The notes below the pieces were generated by a model that was given only the letters and a program-made list of their open reading frames with translations, ran no database searches and was not told where the DNA came from. Made by a program: the position numbers and the translations under genes. A stretch of 64,000 nucleotides of DNA from Ilex aquifolium (Eukaryota; Streptophyta; Magnoliopsida; Aquifoliales; Aquifoliaceae), in NCBI GenBank assembly GCA_951799425.1, contig OX637391.1, positions 45,355,069 to 45,419,068 of the forward strand, read 5' to 3'. This document shows positions 55,200 to 64,000 of the stretch, piece after piece. How positions within the stretch are numbered: the stretch's first letter is position 1; each line of letters starts with the position of its first letter.

Positions 55200-57660
55200 T
55201 TATGTCATTCCCCAATTTGGATTGGTTTAAGGTCTTCAATGGGGTGGGGGTGCTCGGCTTCTCCTCTGTGATGCATAGATTCTATCTGTAAAGGTTTCTT
55301 GATGTTGCTTCTCTCGCATGGAGGCCATGTAGCACTCTCGTGCTACTACTTGGTTACCTCGTACCTCGTCTACACCTACCTTCGTTGGGAAATGCAGCAA
55401 GAGATGATAAGTTGATGGTACTCCTGTCATCAAAGTTAGAATTAATTGGCCATAATTTTGGCTTAACTGAGGGATAGTCCAATACGAGGAAATTGGCCAT
55501 ACTTTTGGTTCGGTGTGGAGCTTGTCCGGGCATGACTGGTATAACAATGGCCTCTAGTGGATAGGTCATCTCCCCTAAAAATCATATTAATGGGGCAATG
55601 CCGAACGCTAATTTATCTCTGCCTATGTTTAACTTGTCAAAGGTATGAGTAAATATGATGTCCACTGAACACCCACTATCTATCAAGAATCTTCACACGG
55701 AATAGTTGACAATGATTAAAGTCACCACTAGGGGATTATCATGTGGGTGAGGTCATCGTCGGAGAATGTGATTGGCTGGCTCAAGCAGGGCTTCTTTCCT
55801 AGGTTTACCAAGCTAACTTCTTTCTCGATCTTTGCCTTATGAGCATGGGCTCGCCTAGCAAAACTATTTTCTCCCCCACTAGTGAACCCACCGAAGATTA
55901 ATCTTACCTTGGCTTATTACTGTTGGTGCTGCGCCTTGTCCCAGTGGGGTTATGCCTCCGCTTTCTCCTGGTGTCTACACTCTATATACCTAAGGTCCTC
56001 AATCTGGTGTTTGAGTACAAATGAGTCCTTAGTGAGGCCATGGTCTCGATGGAACCTATAATACTTGTCCCTAGGTCTTTTGCTAGAGTGAGTTTGCATT
56101 TGTACTGACCATTTCAGGACTTGATCATCCTGAATTTGGAAGAGTATATGTTCAACTAGGGTATTCAGTAGTGTGTATCTACAAGCTAGCTAACTTGGAG
56201 TCCAGGGACCTAGGTGATCCCTAGCGCTTACGCGTTCAGTCCGATTCTTATTTGGACTGCTTGCTTTGTCATTCTTGCTTGGTTAGTTACACCTCTTCCT
56301 CTTCTCATGCTTATCCTTCTAGCTCCTACAAGCAAGGAGTGTGTCTTCAGCATTCATATGACTTTGTGCTCTCAACAGTAGCTCAATCATACTCTCAGGC
56401 AGGTCTTTGGATAGTGAAAAGAGAAACTGGGAAGGCTAATGGCCTTCCATGAAGGCAGTGACAAAATCTACTAACAAAACTCCTAAGCTTCTTGTTCTTT
56501 GTCTGCTTTACATTTAAGAGTTAAATGGGCGGTCTCATGTTCGTTCTCCCTCTAATGAAGTGCGAGATAAACGATGTTCTGAGCCCTACAAAGGAGCTAA
56601 TGGAACTTGGTTTTATCTTGTTGAACCAATGCCATGCAGTTCTTTTGAGGATAGTTGCAAAGCCTCTAGACATGATCTGATATGGGACGCTATAGAGCAT
56701 GATTAGAGATTGTAGGTCTTTAGGTGGTCGAGCGGATCTTTTAGTCCATCGAAACTTTCTATTGTCGACATTTTGAACCTTGCTGGAAAGGGTAGTTCGA
56801 CACGTCAGGAGGAAAGGGTGACTCTGTGTTATACTAAAGCTCCCACCACTTCAGGAACCCGGGCTTTCACAATGTTTAGGACAGTATCAAGTTTATCGTT
56901 GACCTCTTGTATCTTTTGTTCCCATTGATCATTGGTTTGTGGTCGAATTACCTCATTATGGCCATGTCCTTCATTTTCTTATTATCGTCTCTGTTGTGGG
57001 TGTCTTGTATTCCAGTCCTAATAGGAAACTGATTTGAATTTTGTTCTCTTTAGGGATTTAGAAAGGTAGATGTCTTAGAATTCTACTTCAAATAAAAGAC
57101 CAATTAGAAACCCTATTGTATTAGGAGACAAAGTATTTTGGGTCTATAAATAGATTATAGACAACTCAATTTCTTTTGGGTTTTTGGCCCCCAGTTTTGG
57201 GCATCCATGTTTGGTTTTATTCTCTGGGTTAGAGAATTTTGTGTAATCTCCCTTTTGTTAATAGTGAAACTTTGCTTCTGCATTTCGCCCGTGGAGTATG
57301 CTTTTAAGCCGATCCACGTAAATTTATGTACTATTTTTCTATTTCGTTCCGTTCTATTTTGCTCGTGGTCTTTGTTCATAACAGTCTCGATGCTCTTGGA
57401 TGTGGAACAATTCTTCTCTGGAAGTTGCCGGACAATTAGGAGCAATATGATCTATCGATTCTAATGAACTAACTCCTCTACTGTTTTTTTTTTTCTTTAC
57501 CCTCACCATTTCTTTTTCCAGAGAGTCTGGATTTCGCTGGCCAACCTGATGTAACCTTGGTCGTTCGTTATCATGGATTTGGTCTCTAGCTGGGTCCTTC
57601 GACCTTGTGATGGCCATTGGTTTTAGGAACCCAAGAATAGTTATTTGTAAAACCATGAAA
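55200..57660 (-). mobile_element. Gag and protease region of gypsy element 2, split by a solo LTR
   Basis: Minus-strand gag begins near 57612 with MAITRSKDPARDQIHDNERP. The region around 55350-55700 corresponds to protease and the link to RT. The solo LTR 56992-57383 interrupts gag. Broken. Confidence 0.6.
56992..57383 (+). mobile_element. Solo LTR, 392 bp, with perfect 5-bp duplication
   Basis: It begins TGTTGTGGGTGTCTTG and ends TTTGTTCATAACA. The flanks are GTCTC at 56987-56991 and 57384-57388. A TATA box (CTATAAATAG) at about 57143 and a downstream TTTTGTGTAATCTCCC leader fit a copia-type LTR on the plus strand. No internal coding sequence remains, so it is the product of LTR-LTR recombination. 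It is younger than gypsy element 2, into which it inserted. Confidence 0.85.
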
Positions 57661-57690
57661 AAATTAGCGTTTTTCACAGACATCTCCAAC

Positions 57691-58430
57691 TGTAGATACC
57701 ATAAATAGCACTCCAAGCTCCTTGGATGGAATCACTTTCTCCTTTATCAAAGAGAGCACATGCAAGGGCAAGTCAAAGTCCAGATGGGCTTTAAGGGTCG
57801 ACACTTCAATGCCTAAGTTAAATTAGAGACTAAGAATGAGAAATATTCAATTGGAATGATTATTGCCTACCTCCATTGATCTCCATCCTTTCCCTTTTAT
57901 AGGGAAGCTTAATTGTGCAGTTAAGGATCCTTATTCCTTTATTCAAATAGAGGCAGTTAGTCTTTGAGCATTGGAAAATTTCGAACTTTTCAAAATCAAA
58001 TTACCAAAAAAGAGGGTTTTTAGACCATTTTTGTTACAATTTACCCTCAAAAATGTGTTTTACACAAAAGAGTGGCGGCTTGGGTACTGCAACATTTTCG
58101 GTATCACAGTCTTACCCTTGCGACATGGGGAAGAAAAAAGCCATATCTGGCAAGTTGAGTAGATAATTTGAAAGAACAAAACAAAACTCAGAACAATATT
58201 GAGGAAAACAATGTAAAATTTGGTAAACTGAATTTATGATATGTATAAATAGACATCACCAGATTCCCAACACTGAAAATAATTTGATTTTAAGCCAACC
58301 TAAATTTCAAGAACATGTGAAAGGAATTTACCATTGGCCAATTATGATAATCCACAAACAAATTAAGAGGACAAAAGCAGCCAGGAAATAGAACTAAGCA
58401 AGTCCATAGCACATATCATAATGGCCTACA
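57691..58430. other. Possible outer LTR of gypsy element 2 and spacer to GIF1
   Basis: The minus strand ends ...GGTATCTACA at 57691, next to a TTGGAGATGTCTGTG primer-site-like phrase. A TATA-like CCCTATAAAAGGG (minus) lies near 57898. It does not visibly match 44890-45397. Beyond about 58200 the sequence is ordinary spacer before the GIF1 3' UTR. Confidence 0.4.
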
Positions 58431-58611
58431 AATTTACATGATACACTGCACTTAAAACACTAATCCATGGCTTATAAGTCAATTCTCTTGTTTCACACAA
58501 GATAACAAGTCCATTAAGCAGCAAGGTTTTCACACTTTTCTCCTAGATTTAACCCTAACTAGATGTTCCTAAGTTCAGATGTCAACAACTCAGAAGTTCC
58601 ATCCTTACCTC

Positions 58612-60289
58612 TCAGTTTCCATCTTCAGTGGCTTTCAAGTAAAGGGCCTCGCCCCCATTTCCACCATGACCTCCTGAGTTCCCACCGCGCCCTTCAGAAG
58701 ACCCGGCACTCCCAATATCTTGCTTACTCTCACCAAGCATTCCCCTTCCAGTAGCCTGCAAGCCATCCCCAGCTGTGCCACGGCCAAAGTCGGGAAACCC
58801 CCCAAGTGCCCCACTGCCTCCAGCACTAGTAGCCTCCCCTTGCAGCATATGAAGTCCACTGCTACCTCCAGAGCTCATTCCAAGGTGGCTGTGCAAGGCT
58901 TGCTGTTGTTGGAGTGACGAAAGTTGCTGTTGGCTGTACAACATAGATGACCGTGCAGCCATAAGCGATTGCTGTGTCATTTGTTGAGCTTGTTGGTGCT
59001 GCAAGTAGTGTGCTCCAGGCTGCATAATTCCACCAGGAGGGAACTGTAGGGCATGAAAGAGAAGCGTTAGTGTGTAATTGCCATTTCTTTTTTTCTTCTT
59101 TTGATCAGCAACATAACTATATTAATTATAAAACATATTACAAGAAGGACGATTCATCCATCAAAGTAGGAAACTAAAGCTAACCAAAGAAAATTCAGTT
59201 ACAATTCGTATAGAGATTGCAATCCGCTCTTATCAAACCCAAGGAATTCCTGAAAAATGAGAAGACACTGAAGCCCAAAAGGATGCAAAAAAACCTATGC
59301 TATCCCATAGACAAATCTCCTCTTCACCTGTGTCTTCAAACCGAAAAGCCCAAAAGGAATTACCATCTTTACAATAGCCACTAAACACCCATGAATATGG
59401 GCATACCACAACAAAGAGGTCAAAATAAAAAGTTCAGTAAAACCCATGAATTACCAACTTATCAAAGGCCAGCATAGCTCAGAAGAAAGAAGCAATACTC
59501 TATCCTATTGGAATTATTCCAAATAACATGAAGTGTGAACCACCAAGACAGAAGCCCAAAAAAACCATAGTGACAATAAATACGCAAGATTGCACACTGT
59601 CACGGCCTTGTAACCCACCAAAGCTCAAGTTGTTAGGAGAACCGCCTAAGATCTTATAAGCCCATATGATGCCCCCTACCTATCCGATGTGGGATTCGTG
59701 ACATTCTCCCCCACCCAAAGATGTGACACCCTCGTCGCATCGGCTCCAACCCTGGAGTAAGAGGGCCCACCTGGCTCGGGCATATCGACCTTGGTATCCC
59801 CAATGTGAGACCCGCACGACTTATATGGTTGTGACTCAGTAGGTCTCACTTTGATACCACTTGTCACGGCCTAGCAACCCAAAAGCTTAAGTTGTTAGGA
59901 GGAGAACCGCCCAAGATCTTATCAGCCCATATATAACCCCCTACCTAGCTGATGTGGGATTTGTGACGACACGGAAATAAGATCTGTACCTGAGAATGCA
60001 TTGCAGGTGGTTGAGGTTGAGAATCAGCAATAGCAGCAAGGTACATTAGGTTTCGCTGAAGCCTGGCTTGGTTCCTGTCATAATATAGGACAAGTGATCC
60101 ATTTAGCAGTTTCTAAACAAGAAGCTTTTTGAAAAGGGATGCATCAATCTACATCATAGAATAATTCACTAACAAAAACAACTGGCAAAGGGAAGGAAAA
60201 ACTTATACTTACTCGGCGCACTCACTCAGTTTCCCTGAGTTCTGGCTCTCAACAATCTTCAGAATCAGTGATTTGTTTTCATCCAGATA
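58612..60289 (-). CDS. GRF-interacting factor 1 (ANGUSTIFOLIA3-type coactivator), partial
   Basis: Three exons on the minus strand: 60289-60213, 60074-59990 and 59043-58612, with AG/GT borders and consistent phase. The first two encode most of the SNH/SSXT domain (YLDENKSLILKIVESQNSGK, LSECAENQARLQRNLMYLAA and IADSQPQPPAMHSQ). The last encodes the Gln/Gly-rich tail (MTQQSLMAARSSMLYSQQQ, SGLHMLQGEA, FPDFGRG) ending EALYLKATEDGN then TGA. GIF1/AN3 binds GRF transcription factors through the SNH domain and recruits SWI/SNF remodelling, promoting cell proliferation in leaves and meristems. The first exon (MQQ..., about 25 residues) is not seen and must lie beyond 64000, giving intron 1 over 3.7 kb. 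The next-to-last intron here carries a TRIM. Confidence 0.92.
59085..59590 (-). mobile_element. Probable retroposon 3' fragment in GIF1 intron
   Basis: The intron begins with a T/C run and TTGATCAGCAACATAACTAT, which on the minus strand looks like a LINE 3' end (ATAGTTATGTTGCTGATCAA followed by an A-rich tail). The adjoining ~480 bp are AC/CA-rich and unlike nearby intron sequence. No coding domain or duplication was found. Confidence 0.35.
59598..59968 (-). mobile_element. TRIM element in GIF1 intron
   Basis: A miniature LTR retroelement, about 371 bp, on the minus strand. Two ~106-bp LTRs (59598-59703 and 59863-59968) begin TGTCACGAATCCCACATCGG-like and end AAGGCCGTGACA. A tRNA-Met-type primer site TGGTATCAAAG lies just inside the upstream LTR, and a purine tract GGGTGGGGGAGAA lies against the downstream LTR. 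The short interior has no gene. Flanking ACAC on both sides is the likely target duplication. LTRs are roughly 85% alike by eye, so the insertion is not recent. It ends 22 bp from a GIF1 5' splice site. Confidence 0.85.
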
Positions 60290-62936
60290 CTGCAGATATA
60301 AAAAATGAGGTCAGAGAATGTCAGCAAAACCCAACATGGTTGATGTGCCAATTAATTGAAAAATGGAGTGGAAAACTTTAGATGGATTTTTGCTAGCTCT
60401 CTGATTATCCATATAATGTAAAACAAAACCCTGAAGTTGGCATCCTGGTACTGATAGTGGCGGAAGCCAAATGAATGCAACACATCAAGAACTCTTGCAT
60501 TTCTACCATTCGCACCCTCAACCATCATTATTACTAAAAAAAATGTTTCCATCTAGACACTTTTATATCAATCACTATTTCAGGAGTATTCCACTTGATA
60601 TGGATATTTGACTTAGACCCAGGTTCAGTCAGCAATATAAACTGCTTTATTTGTAAAAAGATGTATCATAAATTCCGTTGCCCATCATCCTAGTAAACCC
60701 ATGCTCAAATAATATGAATATCACACAAAAGTTGCTTCCAAAATCTTCCAGCATAAGCCTCACAACAATCAGGGAAATGTGTCACATATAATAACATAAT
60801 AAAGAACAGTTAAAGAAGTGACACCATCAATAACAGTTCTTTCAGAGAGACAGCATTCATTACCATAAATACAACAGAGAATAGAATCATCAATCAACAG
60901 CATTTGCATGTTATTTCTCCTGAAAGCTGTTGGCCCTTTTTACTTTCCATCCCCAAATAATATAAAACTTTGTTTCTTTCTTTTGCTTACATATAACTTC
61001 AATGAATCTCAAGATAGGTCTAAGAATAATCGATAGTCTTATAGTAAAATTGTGAAGTGTTGGACATGATGTTCTGGAAAACTTGTGAAGAGTTGATTTT
61101 AGTTATGGATTATGGCCACACTATGGGATATAAGCTCTGTTACAATTATGAAGTGGTTAAGGGGGTAGCTTGCATACCTCAAACAGTTATGAAGCACGTT
61201 ATATGGACCTGAAGGTTAATTAGTTTTTCAGTGATCTAATTTTATTGAAAAATAGTCCCTTATGAAGAAGATTGCTCGATGTCACCCACCTGTCACAGGG
61301 TAGGTTACCATAAGAGCCATTAGATGATAACATCTTCATTTCCTTAACTAAATAATAAGTTTTGAAGAAACTCCACTATATAGGGCCATAACTTTCCATT
61401 TCAAAGGAATGGAAAGAAGAATAATTTTATAGAATCCAGGGCGAAATGCCATACATATTATGGCGAATTAGCACAAAAACATAGCTCAAGAAGTGTTATT
61501 CTTCTTGTGACAGCAAGCCAAGACATCTTCACATATATTCCTATCCATGTTCTTTATGATGATGATCCTAGAAACCATCCAACAGCAATTTTGGTTAATA
61601 TGGTTCTAGACTTCACTACAAATTTTCACATTAGCACAGATCATATAACCCTACATTGACTACAAAGACAATATGACATAGCGATTATTCATTTAGACGA
61701 ATAGATAACCTAGCAGACTAAGTGATTGCACTAGAGAATCAACATACAACTATCAAATCCCGACAGCCACCCAGTATACTAATAGCATATATACCACCAC
61801 ATATATGCAATTGCTTCAAATAAAAGTTCGAATTATGAGAGCACCAAATTAGAAAACAAGATACTGGAGTTTAGTACAAGGTAAACAAAGGAAAGAAAAC
61901 AGAAGATGAAGAAGAATTAATAAATGGGGCTGAAGCACATCAATGATCTCAACATGTTACTCTCATAAATTCAAATGAAAGAAGACACTCTGTTAGAAGG
62001 TCATAATCCATAGTTTTGTTGTTGCTGCTAACAATCGTAATTCATATCAAGAACCAGAAGAATGTATGTCGAAACAGAGAAAAGTAAAGAAATGGAGAGG
62101 CCTACAAAAGAGGTTGAAAAATATGAAACCCCAAATCTTTGTCATTATGTCATACCTTAAGCTATCCAAGGAGCGCAAATTAAATGCAATGGAAAAACAT
62201 GTAACATAGGAACTTGTTAACCCAAGGATATCCTATAATCCAATAATTGGAGCACCATACGAATCTAAGGGTCATTGTATAAGGTGTCATCGACTGGGAG
62301 GCTACCAACACACAGCAGTCATGGCGTCCCTGCACAATATTGGTCGATACGTCCAAAAAGTACTAAAAGAATCCTTAAAAATTCTAATAAATGTAAACAA
62401 CATCCATGCATCATAAGTCCAAAATATATCATAAAACACATTAAACATAGTGAAAATAAATTACAAGGGTGCTATTGTCAGGGTACAACGTCAATGTGTC
62501 AATTTAGTCGTATAGCTTTCAATAATGATAAACAGTACATCAAAATCATGAAGTTTCACATAAATCGATGTTAGACTCGGTTATGACTCCATAGTCCATA
62601 GCATTGGCACATCATCTCGTTTGAATTGGATGACTCACATTTGCATTAAATCGATACCCTCAAAATTGTTCACCAAATCTCAAGCAATAGAGAAGATGCC
62701 AAAGAAAGACAAAAGAGATGAGGGACATGGGACTCACATCTATAAAAGAAGACCCAACCTACAAGAAAAGGCCAAACAAAACTAGATTAATAGGAAAGAA
62801 AGCAACAAGTGCATATCACAACCTTATAGAAACCCCTATGGTGCTCTATGGTCTATCAAATCCGACACATAGAAGCGCTAATTCAATCGTGTGGTTATTC
62901 AACCCATAAATCATACCTTTTTGCCATTCTAAAAAT
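60290..62936 (-). other. GIF1 first intron
   Basis: AT-rich sequence after the acceptor TTTTATATCTGCAG. No exon, RNA gene or transposon was recognised. A search by eye for the GIF1 first-exon pattern (MQQ... with DHIQQ or EQIQK) on the minus strand found nothing. Confidence 0.6.
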
Positions 62937-63261
62937 GGCAAATTACACTATAACCCCTTTAACTATGGACTCAATTTTACTTTGCTCCTTGAACTATTGA
63001 ATTTTTTACATTGCCCAATTCAACTTTTTGAATTATTTCTCATTGCCCCAAATATAAACGCTCATTATCTTTTGGAAGCAAATTGTCAACCTGTCTAAGG
63101 AAAAGTGAAAAAAACACATGGTTTGAGAGGTAAAGTCAAATAACTTTTCTTCAAATTTGTAACAAACATTACAAATTAGGACAATGTAGAATTAATAATA
63201 TCGTTAAAAGTCCAAATATGATAAACATAACAACTGAGGAGGGTCAAAGTGTAATTTGTCC
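62937..63261. mobile_element. MITE-like element in GIF1 intron (~325 bp)
   Basis: The left end is GGCAAATTACACTATAACCC and the right end, inverted, GGACAAATTACACTTTGACC. Flanks TCTAAAAAT and TCATAAAAA are only partly alike, so a 9-bp duplication is possible but unproven. The termini fit a Mutator-like or related MITE family widespread in dicots. Confidence 0.5.
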
Positions 63262-64000
63262 TCATAAAAAAGCGTACAAGGAATTGAGTTAATTCGTAAA
63301 ACAAACTTGTAAAAAAACATGGAAGAATTGCTTTGAATGCAGAAAGCTCCATTCTTCTTCTTTATGAAGCTTTTGTGGTCTCACAGAAAGTGCAACATTG
63401 TTTATTCTTCCCAATATTATCACCAACGCTCTAAGCCTCCGATCACATCATGAGCTTCGTCTCTAAGGTTCTCTCACTACGTACATGATCGAGACCAACA
63501 TAGTATCATAGTCCCTCTCATCTCAACTTCCCTACCCATAAATAAGGAACGCAATCTGGAAGCCAACGTGCCCCTGAATGGCATTGATTTGTACATATTT
63601 TCTTCCGAAAATCAATTAAAGATATGTTCTCAGTTAGGAAAAATCATTTCAATGTTCTTCCTCTTCAAAGCAACACCATTCAATGTACTTGATAGTGGGC
63701 TCAACTATCAGTCCCTGATCGACACTATCATTGACGCACAACCGAGAATTAAGAATCTTACTTGGTATTCCTATTTGGAGGAGGAAGCAACAACTTAGAG
63801 TATACGTCTCCTCAACCTAAATAATGATGTGTGATGAGTGAAGTTCTACGACTAAAAACATACTATAAATTTCATGACTTATTGCATAGACAATATGTAA
63901 AGTAGCCTTCTAGTCTTGATCCATCATCTTTAAGACCCTTACGAGAGACTTCGTGAGGGATTGAATTTCTCTTGCTTTTATCCAGGATCGATCGGTCAAA
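63262..64000. other. Right-edge stretch, nothing recognised
   Basis: Presumed GIF1 intron 1. No convincing exon or repeat was found. A 76-residue plus-strand frame near 63568-63798 shows no domain. Confidence 0.4.

Larger units (their letters stand above)
44890..57690 (-). mobile_element. Second Tat-lineage Ty3/gypsy element, broken, with nested insertions
   Basis: Read right to left, a primer-side boundary lies near 57690. Then come gag and protease (about 57.6-55.2 kb), RT and RNase H (55.15-51.08 kb), integrase (50.86-49.9 kb), short tandem repeats, an antisense plant-mobile-domain region, a purine tract and the downstream LTR ending at 45397. The two LTRs could not be matched by eye, so the outer limits (44890 is only a candidate LTR end) and age are uncertain. 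It is broken at many points. Younger insertions inside are a LINE, a hAT element within the LINE and a solo LTR. Confidence 0.75.

Noticed and set aside
44890-58200. Matching LTR pair for gypsy element 2
   Set aside because: Apart from TATA-like TATAGGGA strings, the regions at both ends did not align by eye, so no LTR pair or age is claimed.

Overview
This is plant nuclear DNA, almost certainly from a eudicot. The evidence is spliced host genes with GT/AG introns (a GRF-INTERACTING FACTOR 1 / AN3 gene, VQ-motif genes), plant-type transposons (Tat-lineage Ty3/gypsy, CACTA, hAT, L1-type LINE, SINEs, a TRIM, MITEs) and a plastid-derived insert. The species cannot be fixed from sequence reading alone. 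Host genes are few. One intact intronless VQ gene lies at 40.67-41.05 kb, two decayed VQ copies lie at 4.33-4.70 and 30.69-31.04 kb, and three exons of a GIF1 gene lie at 58.6-60.3 kb on the minus strand, with its first exon beyond the right edge.

Layout. 1-4.7 kb: AT-rich intergenic DNA, a diverged copy of VQ upstream sequence, a plastid-derived patch carrying a trnR-ACG relic, a ~235-bp tandem repeat and the VQ-1 relic. 4.7-30.2 kb: a broken Tat-lineage Ty3/gypsy element on the minus strand, inserted into VQ-1. Its upstream LTR is split by a 14-kb CACTA insertion (CACTA-1, 15922-29934, 3-bp duplication ACA). CACTA-1 is itself split by a second CACTA (CACTA-2, 17895-28358), and CACTA-2 holds a Ty1/copia fragment. 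Neither CACTA element shows a recognisable transposase. Both carry exon fragments of host genes (RRM/BPA1-like and an unnamed gene in CACTA-1; TSR1-like, ribonucleotide-reductase-like and an unnamed gene in CACTA-2), so they look like Pack-type gene-capturing CACTAs. CACTA-2 also contains ~81-bp palindromic subterminal repeats and a 1.9-kb minisatellite with a 342-bp higher-order period.

30.2-44.9 kb: remaining VQ copies in AT-rich intergenic DNA, with two SINEs, a Mutator-like MITE, a hAT-like element and several diverged tandem or dispersed duplications. 44.9-57.7 kb: a second broken Tat-lineage gypsy element (minus strand) whose RNase H region is split by a 5'-truncated LINE. The LINE contains a 913-bp hAT element with a perfect 8-bp target duplication. 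The gag region is split by a solo LTR with a perfect 5-bp duplication. Both Tat elements carry a long reading region antisense to gag-pol, of a different family in each, and short tandem repeats between it and integrase. 57.7-64 kb: the GIF1 gene, with a TRIM retroelement 22 bp from one of its 5' splice sites and a MITE in its long first intron.

The window therefore records layered insertions that dismantled a VQ gene cluster beside a conserved growth-regulator gene. All domain assignments were made by eye; no database search was run.
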